A DNA stretch of 64,000 bases, from NCBI GenBank assembly GCA_963739795.1, contig CAVUBL010000007.1:124001-188000 (forward strand), in the 5' to 3' direction. The notes under the pieces are model-generated. The model was not told the origin of the DNA. It saw only the letters and a program-made list of their open reading frames with translations, and ran no database searches. This document shows positions 47,000 through 56,686 of this stretch, in pieces. Position 1 is the first letter of the stretch. Each line of letters starts with the position of its first letter. Position numbers and translations under genes: made by a program. Origin of the DNA: CAVUBL01 sp963739795 (GTDB lineage: Bacteria > Acidobacteriota > Thermoanaerobaculia > Multivoradales > DATKCC01).

Positions 47000-48133
47000 T
47001 CACCCCGAGGCTTTCTCCACCGCCTCGAGAGGCTCCACCACATGGACCGCCGTCGCCGCCGTCTCCGGCGCCGCCTTCGCCTTCTCTTCGTTGCGCCGAC
47101 GGACCCCGACGGCGTAGGTCTCCAGGACGAGCATCGACGGCAGCCCGAGGCCCAGGACCACCGCGAACTGGAGGCCCCGGAAGAGGAGCACCGCTGAAGC
47201 GGCGTCCACCGTGCCGATGCCGAAGGCATGGTACAGGGCGATCATGGTCGCCTCGGTGGTCCCCAGCCCGCCCGGCGTGCCCAGGAGCACCCCCGCGGAG
47301 AGACCGGCCGAGACCGTGGTCACGATCCAGAGGGGGTTCACCGCGACCCCCAGGGCGTAGAAGGTGAGCCACTGGGCGGCGGCGATGAAGGCGAATACCC
47401 CGAGGCCCATGGCCCCGGTGCGGCGCCAGAGGTCGCCGTCCGCGGCCAGGCGGAAGAAGATCTTGGCCGCGGTCTCGCTGCTCGCCAGAAACCGCCCCAC
47501 GATCCCCTCGCCCTCGGCGGTCCGGCGCTGGAGAAAGCGCACTAGGCTGCCGCCGGTGGCCCCGGTGCGGCGCCGGAGCCAGATCGCCGCGATCACGGCC
47601 AGCACCACGATCCCCACAGTGATGGAGACGGCGGCGGCCGGCCGACCGAGCTCGTCGGCGCCCACGACCAGGCCGACGAGGGTGAGGCCGCCCATGACCA
47701 GCAGGTGGACCGTCTGGTCGAAGAGCACCGCGCCGTAGTAGACCCGCTTGGGGATCCGCGGCGAGCTCGAGCGCGACATGAAACGGGCCCGCAGCAGACC
47801 GCCCAGGAGGCGCGCGAAGGGGAGGAGAAAGTTCGCCGCCGCGGTCGCCACCAGGGCGAGGAAGAGGGTCCAGCCTGGGGGCGTGCTGGTGATCCGGCGC
47901 ACCGACAGGCGCTGGCGGGCGGCCCAGGTCGCGAGCTGCGCGACGAGGCACGCCGCGACCGCCGCCACCCAGGGCAGGCGGGCCTCGCCCAGGCGCTGCA
48001 CCACCTCGTCCCAGCCGACCTCGGAGACCAGCCGATGGACCAGGTAGACGGCCGCGGCGAGCACGGCGAGGCCGAGCAGGCGCTGGGCCCAGGCGGTCGT
48101 TCGCTGATGTCGGGTGTCCGCCGTCTTCGCCAT
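47000..48133 (-). CDS. flippase-like membrane protein, lysylphosphatidylglycerol synthase TM family
   Basis: The 377-residue protein has about eight membrane helices and the features of the UPF0104/LPG_synthase_TM family: AARQRLSVRRI near residue 70, FLLPFARLLGGLLRARFMSR, YYGAVLFDQTVHLLVMGGLT, and the hallmark LLGTPGGLGTTEATMIALYH. No C-terminal aminoacyltransferase domain is present; the tail is a short charged segment. Family members flip or modify lipids; the role here is unknown. Chosen start is the ATG at 48133 (MAKTADTRHQ). Confidence 0.88.
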   Translation of the reverse strand: MAKTADTRHQRTTAWAQRLLGLAVLAAAVYLVHRLVSEVGWDEVVQRLGEARLPWVAAVAACLVAQLATWAARQRLSVRRITSTPPGWTLFLALVATAAANFLLPFARLLGGLLRARFMSRSSSPRIPKRVYYGAVLFDQTVHLLVMGGLTLVGLVVGADELGRPAAAVSITVGIVVLAVIAAIWLRRRTGATGGSLVRFLQRRTAEGEGIVGRFLASSETAAKIFFRLAADGDLWRRTGAMGLGVFAFIAAAQWLTFYALGVAVNPLWIVTTVSAGLSAGVLLGTPGGLGTTEATMIALYHAFGIGTVDAASAVLLFRGLQFAVVLGLGLPSMLVLETYAVGVRRRNEEKAKAAPETAATAVHVVEPLEAVEKASG

Positions 48134-48278
48134 CCGGTGTCCGTCCACGCGTCGCGGCCCGCTCCCCGCGGCGCGAAGGCGCAACGATATAGGAGCGGGC
48201 GCTTCCGGGGGAGCCACGAATGCACCCCGGCGCGCCCATCTGGCGCGCGAGCGCTGCGAGCCGCCCCCTGATCCCTCG

Positions 48279-48284
48279 TACAAT
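48279..48284 (+). promoter_or_regulatory. candidate -10 element (TACAAT), leaderless start of the gene at 48293
   Basis: TACAAT ends eight bases before the ATG at 48293 with no Shine-Dalgarno sequence. It is the third example of this geometry in the window. Confidence 0.35.
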
Positions 48285-48292
48285 CACGAACC

Positions 48293-51200
48293 ATGCCCGG
48301 GCGCAGTTTCAGCCGGTCCCTCCTCGCCGCCCTGGCGCTGGCGACCCTGACCCTGACGGCCGTCGCTCCGGCGAACGCCCAGCCGCCGTCGGCCGCCTGG
48401 CGCACCCTGGTGCTCCCCCACTTCCGGGTCCACTACCCGGCGGCCTCCGAGGCCTGGGCCCGCCGGGTCGCCGGCCGGCTCGAGGAGATCCGGGCGCGCC
48501 TGGGCCGGGAGGTCGGATACGAGCCGCCCCAGGTGGTCGACGTGGTGATCGCAAACCCCCAGGGACAGCCCAACGGTTCGGCCTGGCCCTTCCTCGACCG
48601 GCCGCGCATGGTGCTCTGGAGCAGCCCCCCCGAGCCGGCCTCGCTCCTCGGCGTCTACCGGGACTGGGGCGAGCTGGTGTCGGTCCACGAGGAGGCGCAC
48701 CTGGTCCACCTGCTGCGCCCGTCGCGCAACCCCGTCCAGCGAGTCGCCCAGCGCCTGCTGCCCGGCTTCGGCCTCGGGCCGGTGGAGCGGCGGGCGCCGC
48801 GCTGGGCCACCGAAGGCTACGCCACGCTTCTCGAGGGGCGTTTGACCGGCTCGGGACGGCCCAACAGCGACCTCCGGGCGGCGGTGCTGAGGGTGCGCGC
48901 CGTCGCCGGGCACCTGCCCTCCTACGGCGCCCTGAGCGCCGGGGACGAGAGCTGGCTGGGGCCTTCCATGGCCTACCTGGCCGGCTCGGCCTTCTTCGAG
49001 TGGCTCGAGGAGCGCTCCGGGCCGGAGAGCCTGCCCCACCTGTGGGCCCGCCTCTCCGCCCGCCGGAACCGGAGCTTCGACGAGGCGTTCGAGGGTGTCT
49101 TCGGCGACTCGCCCGAGGCGCTCTGGGGCCACTTCCGTGCCCAGCTCACCTGGCGCGCCGTGGAGGCCGAGCGCCGCCTCGGCGTCTCGCCTTCCGCCGC
49201 GGCGGCCGCCAGATCCACCGCCGGGGAGGGCCCCGGCGAAGCGGGGACCCTGTGGATGGAGCTCTCGCGACGGACCGGAGCGCCGGCGGTCTCGCCCGAC
49301 GGGTCGCGGCTCGCCGTGGTGCTGCGCCCGCGCGAGGAGCCGCCCCGCCTGGTGGTCTTCGACACCGGAGCGAACGAGGAGACGGAGCGGCGGAACCGGG
49401 AGGAGCAGGCGAAGCTCCTCGAACGCGACCCGGAGGACGTGGCCGCCGTGCGCTCCGGACCGCTGCCCCGCGAGCCGGTCGCCGTCCTCCCCACGGTCGA
49501 CGGCCGGGCGCCCTCCGCGCCGCGCTGGACGCCGGACGGCCGGGCCCTCCTCTTCACCGCCTTCGAGCCGGACCCGGGCGGCGTGCTGCACTCGGACCTC
49601 TATCTCTGGACCCCTGGCGAGCGCGGCGCCCGGCGCCTGAACCGGTTCGGCGACCTGCGCTCGGCGGATCCGGCGCCGGATTCGGGCCCCGGCGGCGCCT
49701 GGGCGGTCGCCGTGCGCGACCGCGACGGCCTCTCGCAGCTCGTGGCGGTGGACCTGGCCGACGGCCGCGTCGCGCCTCTCACCGAGGCTTCCGCCGACAC
49801 GATCTGGGCGTCGCCGCGGATCGCCCCCGGCGGGCACTGCCTGGCGGCGCTCCGCCACCGGGGCGGTCGCTGGCGCCTGGTCGTGGGGTCGATCGAGGGC
49901 CCGGGCCTCCCGACCGGGATCTCCGGGGTCCGGGAGCTCGACACGGGGACCGCGACGACCCTCGCCGACCCGGCCTGGGGGCCCCGGGGCCGGACGGTTT
50001 ACGCGTCGCTGGGGAGCGAGGGCTTCGTCGACCTGTGGGCCCTCGACCCGGAGGGAGGGGCCCCGAAGCGGCTGACCCGGGTGGTGGGCGCTGCCCTCGC
50101 CCCAACTCCAGCTCCGGCCCCGGCTCAGAGCTCAGGCGGCGAGCTCCTCTACTTCCTTGCCATGGAGGACGACGGCTTCGACCTTCGGCGCCTGAAGCTC
50201 GGGGCCGCAGCTCCTCCCGAGCCTCGCTTCCCGCCCGACCTCGCCCCGGCGATCCGGGCCGGTGGCGAGCCCGCCGCGCCACCATTTCCCGCCGCTGCCC
50301 TACCCCCGGCCCACCCGTACGGCGCCGGCCCCCAGGGGATCGAGCCCCTCGTCGGGCTGCTGGCCGCCCCGTCGGGCCGCGCCCTGGAGGTGGGGGTCCA
50401 TGCCGGCGATCCGGTGGGGCGCTTCGACGGCTTCCTCCTGGGCTCCCTCGCCGGCGCCGGGGCGGCCGAAGGCGCCACCCTCGCCGGCGCCTGGCGGGGG
50501 CTGCCCGCGACGCTCTCGGCCCAAGCGTACGCCGTCTCGGTGGCGCCTTCCGAGCAGGACCACGCGCCACCGGCGCTTCGTGCCTCGCCGGGCGGTGGAG
50601 CTCTCGACCGCGACCGCCGGGGGCTCGCCCTGGGCGCGCGCTGGGATCGCCGCACGGCGACCGGCGGCCTGGCCGTCCGCCTCGGCCTCGCGGGGGAGCG
50701 GGTGGAGCCCGCCGCCGGGGGCGCCGCCCGCCGCCGGGTGGCGAATCTGGGCGCCGGCCTCCTCCGGGCGCCGTCGCGGGGGGAGTGGAGCCTGCCCCTG
50801 CGCCTCACCGGACGCCTCGAACGGGGCACCACCGGCGGCCGGAGCTGGAGCCGCTGGCTCGCCTCCGCCGGCCTCGGGATCGAGCGGGGGGACGACGCCC
50901 TTCGCCTCGCCTGGAGCCGCGGCGGCTCGCAGGACGTGACCGCCCCCTTCGACCGCTTCCAGGTCGGAGGCGCCACCCGGAGCCTCCTGCCCGCCGAGGC
51001 GGAGGGAGGAGTCGTCCCGGTGCCCGCCCTGCCCGCCGCCTACCTGCTGGGCGACGAGGAGGAAGCCCAGCGCGTGGAGCTCGATCTATCCTCCTTGGGC
51101 TTCCTCCCGGCCCCCCTGGTCTTCGAGCGCCACCGGGTCTGGAACGTAGGGGAGGACCGGGGGGGATGGCTCGAGCTCGTCGGCGTCGAGCTGCGCCGCG

Positions 51201-51334
51201 ACCTGCCGCCGATGCCGATCGTGGGCCTGCCGGCCCTCCGCGCCACCGTCGGCGCCGCCTACGTCCTGGACGATCCGGTGGGCGACCTGGCCGGCGAAGT
51301 GCGCCTGTGGGCGGCCATCGCCTGGCGGCCTTGA
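48293..51334 (+). CDS. secreted peptidase_MA/TolB-propeller/beta-barrel protein
   Basis: The 1013-residue protein has a signal peptide (1-29, ending PANAQ). A gluzincin-like peptidase domain follows (about 35-290) with HEEAH at 132-136 and the third ligand Glu174 in WATEGYATLL. Next come TolB/WD40-type propeller repeats (about 310-660: GAPAVSPDGSRLAVVLRP, PRWTPDGRALLFTA, DPAWGPRGRTVYA), and the final ~330 residues are strand-rich and end like an outer-membrane barrel (YVLDDPVGDL..VRLWAAIAWRP). It is probably a surface or periplasmic metallopeptidase. It is followed by a partial type A repeat and is convergent with the ADOP pseudogene. Confidence 0.8.
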   Translation: MPGRSFSRSLLAALALATLTLTAVAPANAQPPSAAWRTLVLPHFRVHYPAASEAWARRVAGRLEEIRARLGREVGYEPPQVVDVVIANPQGQPNGSAWPFLDRPRMVLWSSPPEPASLLGVYRDWGELVSVHEEAHLVHLLRPSRNPVQRVAQRLLPGFGLGPVERRAPRWATEGYATLLEGRLTGSGRPNSDLRAAVLRVRAVAGHLPSYGALSAGDESWLGPSMAYLAGSAFFEWLEERSGPESLPHLWARLSARRNRSFDEAFEGVFGDSPEALWGHFRAQLTWRAVEAERRLGVSPSAAAAARSTAGEGPGEAGTLWMELSRRTGAPAVSPDGSRLAVVLRPREEPPRLVVFDTGANEETERRNREEQAKLLERDPEDVAAVRSGPLPREPVAVLPTVDGRAPSAPRWTPDGRALLFTAFEPDPGGVLHSDLYLWTPGERGARRLNRFGDLRSADPAPDSGPGGAWAVAVRDRDGLSQLVAVDLADGRVAPLTEASADTIWASPRIAPGGHCLAALRHRGGRWRLVVGSIEGPGLPTGISGVRELDTGTATTLADPAWGPRGRTVYASLGSEGFVDLWALDPEGGAPKRLTRVVGAALAPTPAPAPAQSSGGELLYFLAMEDDGFDLRRLKLGAAAPPEPRFPPDLAPAIRAGGEPAAPPFPAAALPPAHPYGAGPQGIEPLVGLLAAPSGRALEVGVHAGDPVGRFDGFLLGSLAGAGAAEGATLAGAWRGLPATLSAQAYAVSVAPSEQDHAPPALRASPGGGALDRDRRGLALGARWDRRTATGGLAVRLGLAGERVEPAAGGAARRRVANLGAGLLRAPSRGEWSLPLRLTGRLERGTTGGRSWSRWLASAGLGIERGDDALRLAWSRGGSQDVTAPFDRFQVGGATRSLLPAEAEGGVVPVPALPAAYLLGDEEEAQRVELDLSSLGFLPAPLVFERHRVWNVGEDRGGWLELVGVELRRDLPPMPIVGLPALRATVGAAYVLDDPVGDLAGEVRLWAAIAWRP

Positions 51335-51340
51335 CCGGAC

Positions 51341-51390
51341 CCCCCCCGGTCGACCGGCCTCCCCCGCAACCCCTCGATCCCCTTCCCGAG
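51341..51390 (+). repeat. half copy of the type A repeat
   Basis: CCTCCCCCGCAACCCC followed by TCGATCCCCTTCCC is identical to the first half of other copies, but the closing G-rich arm is replaced by unrelated sequence. It lies shortly after the stop of the peptidase-like gene in the same orientation. Confidence 0.65.
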
Positions 51391-51436
51391 TTGCAGCTCG
51401 GTTGGAACTACGTGAACGGCTTGTCGTGAAGGGTAG

Positions 51437-53108
51437 CTACTCCGCCCGCAGGACCTCGGCGGGCTCGACGCGGAGGGCGCGCCGGACGGGACCGACCGAG
51501 GCCAGGGCGCCGGCGGCCAAGAGCACGACGGAGGCCGCGGCGAAGGCCACCGGGTCCCACGGACCCATGCCGTAGAGCAGACTGGCGAGGAGCCGCGCGA
51601 CGAACGCCCCCAGCCCCAGCCCCAGGAGCAGCCCCGCCCCCACCTGGAGCGAGGCGGACCGGCTGACTAGAGCCGCCAGATCGGCCCGCTGGGCGCCCAG
51701 AGCCGAGCGAATCCCCAGCTCCCGGCGCCGTACGCCGACCGAAAACGCCAGGAGCCCGTGGAGGCCGACCGCGGCCAGCAGCAGGGCGACGACAGCGAGG
51801 ACCGAGAGCAGCGTGCGGACGGTGCGGTAGGTGGAGGTGGTCTGGTCGATGGAGCCGGCCAGGGTCCCGGGCCAGAGCACGGCGACATCCGGCAGGAGCT
51901 TCGCCACCACGGCCCGGATCTCCGGGGTGAGCCGGGAGGCGTCGCCCCCCGTCCGGACCACCAGGGTCATACCGGGCTGGACGTGCTGGGCCAGGGGCAC
52001 GTAGACCGCCGGCGGCGTGCCGGCGGCGATCCGCTCTTCGAAGTAGGCGTAATCGAGGAGGAGGTCCAGGGCCACGGCCTCGGTCTCCGCGGTGTCCGAG
52101 GCCGCGAAGTCCCTGCCGCGGGCCACGAGGCGGCCCAGGGCTCGGAAGTACCCCGGAGCGACCACGGCCAACCGCACGCCGGAGCCCTCACCGGCCCCGG
52201 CGCCGGCCCCCCCGGCCGCTCGACCCTCGAGCTCGGCGCCCACGGGCGGCGGGGTCCGCCCGGACGGGAGCTGCGAGGACAGGGCGACATCCTCGACGCC
52301 GGGGATCGCCGCGATCTGTCGCGTCAGCCTGTCGTAGAAGCGGAGGCGTCCGGCGTCGTCGAGGGGCCGCCCCGAGGCGGCAGCGGTGGGCGCCACCTTC
52401 CCGATCCACACGCCCTCCGGACGGTCGCCGAAGTCGTGAGCACCCAGGCGACCGACGCTCTCCACCATCAGGACCGTGGCCACGACGAGGGCCGTCGAGA
52501 GGGCGACCTGGACGATCACCAGGGCGCGGCCCGCTCGGCCGAGGCGGAGCCCCGTGCCCCCCGAGCGGCCTTCGAGCACCCTGCCCGGCGCCAGACGGGA
52601 GGCACGCAGGGCCGGCAGCAGGCCCCCCAGGAGCGCCGCGAGCCCGGTCGCCCCCAGGACCACGAGGAGGGCGGGGCCGTCCAGACGCACGTCGACCCAG
52701 TACGAGGCCACCAGGCCGCCGTTCGCCCGGTAGGCCGCCACGGCGGCCCAGGCGACGCCCACCCCCAGCGCCCCGCCCGCCGCGGCGAGCAGGGCCGACT
52801 CCATCAGGAGGTCGAGGGCGAGCCGCCGACGGCCGGCCCCTAGAGCCGCACGCACCGCGAGCTCCTGGGAGCGGGCGAGCCCCCGGGCGGCGAGAAGGTT
52901 TGCCACGTTCGCGCACGCGATGAGGAGGACCCCGAAGGCCGCCGCCGTGGCCAGCCAGAGGGGGTCACGAGCGTCTGCCGTGTACGCGCGGACGAAGGGA
53001 GTGACCCGGGTGCGCGGAGGAGGGCTCGGCGACGGCCATCGCCACCTGCCCGGGCCTGCGGGCGAGCCGCCGGGCGGCGTGGACCGGAAGCCGCGCCAGA
53101 TCGCTCAA
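51437..53108 (-). pseudogene. ADOP-family (FtsX/MacB) permease broken by internal deletion and frameshift
   Basis: The minus-strand frame from about 53104 to 51437 encodes, in order, an FtsX helix block (VLLIACANVANLLAARG, ELAVRAALGAGRRRLALDLL), a MacB periplasmic-type domain (PGVEDVALSSQLPSGRTPPP, APGYFRALGRLVARGRDF) and a second FtsX block (VGVRRRELGIRSALGAQRAD). That is the second half of an ADOP permease, normally 800 or more residues. A different frame just upstream encodes a typical N-terminus (SDLARLPVHAARRLARRPGQ then VAMAVA) and joins it near 53015-53030, where the first periplasmic domain is missing. The N-terminus starts only from TTG at 53108, next to the pckA stop. It is probably non-functional. 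Confidence 0.72.
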
Positions 53109-53126
53109 GCCGCGCTCATCCAGCCC

Positions 53127-54743
53127 TCATCCGACGGGGGCCTTGGGGGCGGCGGAGCGCACCTCCTCGCCGACGCCGTCCGCGTACTTGGAGAAGTTCT
53201 CGGAGAACATCTCGGCCAGCTTGGCGGCCCGCCGGTCGTAGGCCTCCGGGTCCTTCCAGGTCGAGCGGGGATCGAGGATCTCGGAGGGAACTCCCTCGAC
53301 CCGCCGGGGCACGGCCAGACCGAAGACCGGGTCGGTGCTCATCGGGGCGTCATCGAGCTCGCCGGCCAGGGCGGCGGCCACCATGCGCCGGGTGTGGCCG
53401 AGGGACATGCGCTTGCCGACGCCGTACGGGCCGCCCGTCCATCCCGTGTTGACCAGCCAGACCTTCACCCCGTGGCGCTCGATCTTCTCCCCCAGCATCT
53501 TGGCGTAGACCCCCGGGTGGAGGGGCAGGAAGGGGGAGCCGAAGCAGGCGCTGAAAGTGGCCGAGGGCTCGGTCACGCCGCGCTCGGTGCCGGCCACCTT
53601 CGCCGTGTAGCCCGAGAGGAAGTGGAACATCGCCTGCTCCGGGGTCAGGCGCGCGATGGGCGGCAGCACGCCGAAGGCGTCGCAGGTCAGGAAGACCACG
53701 TTCCTCGGGTGGCCGCCCTGGCCGGCCAGGTCGACGTTGCCGAGCTGGGTCACGGGGTAGCTGGCGCGGGTGTTCTCGGTCTTCGAGTCGTCGTCGAGGT
53801 CCAGCTCCCGGGTCACGGGATCGACCACGACGTTCTCGAGGATGGAGCCGAAGCGCCGGGTGGTGGCGAAGATCTCCGGCTCGCCCTCGGGATCGAGGCG
53901 GATGACCTTGGCGTAGCAGCCACCTTCGATGTTGAACACGCCGTCATCGCCCCAGCCGTGCTCGTCGTCGCCGATGAGGGTGCGGCTCGGATCGGCCGAG
54001 AGCGTGGTCTTGCCGGTCCCCGAGAGGCCGAAGAAAAGGGCGACGTCGTCCCGGTCGCTTCCGTAGTTGGCGCTGCAGTGCATGGAGAGCACACCGCGCT
54101 TGGGAAGCCGGTAGTTCATGGCGCTGAAGACGCTCTTTTTGATCTCGCCGGCGTACGCGGTGCCGCCGATGAGCACCAGGCCCCGGTCCAGGTCGAGGAC
54201 GATGAAGGTGCCGGTCGCCGTACCGTCGGCCGCTGGGTCTGCCTTCAGGCCGGGCACGTCGATCACCGTCATCTCGGGCTCGAAGCCTTCGAGGACCCGG
54301 CCGTCTCCCTCGCGCAGGAACATGTTGTGGGCGAACAGGTTGTGCCAGGCGAGCTCGGTGACCACCCGCACCTTCAGGCGGTGCCGGGGGTCGGCGCCGG
54401 CGTAGCCGTCGAATACGAAGGCGTCGCGCCCGTCGAGGTACGCGCGGACCTTGGCCAGGAGCCCTTCGAAGTGCTCGGTGGAGAGAGGGCTGTTGACCTC
54501 GCCCCACCAGACGTCGCCCTCGGTGCCCGGCTCGCGGACCGTGAACTTGTCCTTGGGCGAGCGCCCGGTGTGCTGGCCGGTCTCGGCCACCAGCGGCCCC
54601 CATTGGCCGAGGATCGCCTCGCCGCGGGCGAGCGACTCCTCGTAGAGCCGGGCACAGGGCAGGTTCCAGTAGACGTTGCGAGCGGAGGTGATGCCGTGTC
54701 GGTCCAGCCCGAACCGGCTGATGAAGGGTCCCAGGTCGTCCAT
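53127..54743 (-). CDS. pckA: phosphoenolpyruvate carboxykinase (ATP)
   Basis: The 538-residue gluconeogenic enzyme converts oxaloacetate and ATP to phosphoenolpyruvate, ADP and CO2. Length matches the ATP-dependent family. Motifs are QHTGRSPKDKFTVREP, IGGTAYAGEIKKSVFSAMNY, the kinase-1a P-loop FFGLSGTGKTTLSADP, LIGDDEHGWGDDGVFNIEGG, and SGYTAKVAGTERGVTEP, with NTGWTGGPYGVGKRM near the C-terminus. The ATG at 54743 (MDDLGPFISRFG) follows GAGGA. It is divergent from the unknown Rossmann protein, with 227 bases between. Confidence 0.96.
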   Translation of the reverse strand: MDDLGPFISRFGLDRHGITSARNVYWNLPCARLYEESLARGEAILGQWGPLVAETGQHTGRSPKDKFTVREPGTEGDVWWGEVNSPLSTEHFEGLLAKVRAYLDGRDAFVFDGYAGADPRHRLKVRVVTELAWHNLFAHNMFLREGDGRVLEGFEPEMTVIDVPGLKADPAADGTATGTFIVLDLDRGLVLIGGTAYAGEIKKSVFSAMNYRLPKRGVLSMHCSANYGSDRDDVALFFGLSGTGKTTLSADPSRTLIGDDEHGWGDDGVFNIEGGCYAKVIRLDPEGEPEIFATTRRFGSILENVVVDPVTRELDLDDDSKTENTRASYPVTQLGNVDLAGQGGHPRNVVFLTCDAFGVLPPIARLTPEQAMFHFLSGYTAKVAGTERGVTEPSATFSACFGSPFLPLHPGVYAKMLGEKIERHGVKVWLVNTGWTGGPYGVGKRMSLGHTRRMVAAALAGELDDAPMSTDPVFGLAVPRRVEGVPSEILDPRSTWKDPEAYDRRAAKLAEMFSENFSKYADGVGEEVRSAAPKAPVG

Positions 54744-54970
54744 CGCAGTCCTCGTTCTCGATGAGGCCCCGCCGGCGAGGCGTGCCGCCGGTGGGCCGGG
54801 TCTTCGAAGTCGATCGCAGAGCCCGCCGTCGAAGTCGGCGGGAAGCTCCGACTCTACCGCGTCGGGCCTCGTGTACAGAATACAAGATACAATCGAGCGC
54901 GCCGGCGCCGCCGGCGTCATCGTTCCCGCAATCCCCCTGGTTCGAGAGCACCACCCCCTGGAGGCACGCA

Positions 54971-56608
54971 GTGAACATCGAGAATCGCAAAGTCCTCGTG
55001 CTGGGCGGGTATGGCCTGGTGGGCATGGCCGTCTGTCGCGAGCTCCTCGCCCGCAAGCCGGGCCGGATCCAGATCCACAGCCTGCGCCCCGAGGAGGCCG
55101 AGCAGGCGCGCGCCGAGCTCCTCGCCGAGTGGCCCGACGCCGACGTCGTCACCTCCTCCGGCGACATGTTCGCCCTCCTGGACGGCGGCTCCCGTCTGGA
55201 GGAGATCTCCTTCCAGCTCGATCCCCTCGACAAGGAGGGCTTCCACCGCTTCCGGCTCTACGACCTGCTCGCGAGCTCCAAGCCGGACGTGGTGATCGAC
55301 TGCGTCAACACCTCGACGGCCATCGCCTACGGTGACATCTACGGCAAGGCCAAGACGACCCTCGAACGGCTGGCCGAGAGCGCGGACGGAGGGGTCGACC
55401 GGGAGACCGTCGAGTCGCTCCTCGAAACGCTCTACGTTCCCCGCCTGATCCGCCACTTCCAGGTCCTCTACCAGGGGATGGTCCAGGCGGGCACCCGGGT
55501 CTACGTCAAGGTGGGGACCACCGGGACCGGCGGCATGGGGCTCAACATCCCCTACACCCACTCCGAGGAGCGGCCGAGCCGCGTGCTGCTGTCGAAGAGC
55601 GCCCTGGCCGGCGCCCAGTCGATGCTCCTCTTCCTCATGGGCCGCACCCCCGGCGCTCCCATCACCAAGGAGATCAAGCCGGCGGCGGCCATCGCATGGA
55701 AGAAGGTCGCCCACGGACCCATCGTGCGCCGCAGGAAGGACATCCACCGCATCGAGGCCCGGCCGCGCCCCTTGGGCGAGACCCTGTCGACCGTCGAGCC
55801 CGACGCCGCCCGCGTCCTCGACGAGCCCCTGGAAGCGGCCTACATCGACACCGGGGAGAACGGCATTTTCAGCCTCGAGGAGTTCGCGACCCTGACCACC
55901 GCGGGGCAGATGGAGTTCGTCACGCCGGAGGAGATCGCCCACTACCTGGTCCTGGAGATCGAAGGGGCCAACACCGGCCACGACGTGGTCAACGCCCTGG
56001 ACAACGCGGTGCTCGGACCCACCTACCGCGCCGGAGTGCTGCGCCACTGGGCCCTCGAGCGGATGAACAAGCTCCAGGAAGAGCACGGCACCCGGAGCGT
56101 GGCCTTCGAGATGCTCGGCCCGCCCCACATCTCGAAGCTCCTGTTCGAGGCGCACCTGCTGCGGGAGGCCTTCGGCACCATGGAGGCGGTGCGGGAGTCC
56201 TCCCCCGAGCAGGTGCGCGACCGGCTCGACGCCTTGGTGCGTGAGAACCCCGAGCTGGCGAGCGACGTGGCGGCGGTGGGCATCCCGATCCTCCTGGACT
56301 CGGGCGAGCTCCTCCGCGGCCCCGAGCTGCTGGTGCCCAAGGACGCCCGGGACGCGAAGGTCACGCCCGAGAACGTGGAGATCTGGGCCCGCGACGGCTG
56401 GGTGGACCTGCGGCTGGACAACTGCTCCAAGTGGGTGGACCGCTTCCGCGAGATCGACCGGCGGGCGGCCTCGATCCCGGAGGACGACTCCTCCAGCCGC
56501 CACCTGCGCACGCGCCGGTTCTGGCAGGCCTCCGGGCGGATCCAGCCCGGCAAGGTGACGGGCTGGATCCTGTCGATCGAGGAGGAAGGCGCGCGTCTGA
56601 AGCGCTGA
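54971..56608 (+). CDS. Rossmann-fold NAD(P)-binding protein of unknown function
   Basis: The 545-residue protein begins with a dinucleotide-binding motif, VLVLGGYGLVGMAVCRELLA, then PDVVIDCVNTSTAIAYGDIY. A conserved-looking middle region reads VKVGTTGTGGMGLNIPYTHS followed by SALAGAQSMLLFLMGR and ITKEIKPAAAIAWKKV. The overall impression is of an extended epimerase/dehydrogenase, possibly with an inositol-phosphate-synthase-like central part, but I do not recognise a named family. Start is GTG at 54971, supported by GGAGG seven bases upstream; no nearer ATG is in frame. It is divergent from pckA, so shared control with gluconeogenesis is possible. Confidence 0.75.
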   Translation: MNIENRKVLVLGGYGLVGMAVCRELLARKPGRIQIHSLRPEEAEQARAELLAEWPDADVVTSSGDMFALLDGGSRLEEISFQLDPLDKEGFHRFRLYDLLASSKPDVVIDCVNTSTAIAYGDIYGKAKTTLERLAESADGGVDRETVESLLETLYVPRLIRHFQVLYQGMVQAGTRVYVKVGTTGTGGMGLNIPYTHSEERPSRVLLSKSALAGAQSMLLFLMGRTPGAPITKEIKPAAAIAWKKVAHGPIVRRRKDIHRIEARPRPLGETLSTVEPDAARVLDEPLEAAYIDTGENGIFSLEEFATLTTAGQMEFVTPEEIAHYLVLEIEGANTGHDVVNALDNAVLGPTYRAGVLRHWALERMNKLQEEHGTRSVAFEMLGPPHISKLLFEAHLLREAFGTMEAVRESSPEQVRDRLDALVRENPELASDVAAVGIPILLDSGELLRGPELLVPKDARDAKVTPENVEIWARDGWVDLRLDNCSKWVDRFREIDRRAASIPEDDSSSRHLRTRRFWQASGRIQPGKVTGWILSIEEEGARLKR

Positions 56609-56686
56609 GGGACCGGCGAATCCCTCTCCGCCTGCTGCGGACGGAGACCGACTCGCAGGCCCCCAGCGCTCTACGATCGCGCCTGT

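Noticed and set aside
54841..54895. TACAAT at 54888 as promoter of the Rossmann protein or pckA
   Set aside because: No -35 at suitable spacing on either strand; the gene at 54971 has a normal ribosome-binding site, so the box alone is weak evidence.
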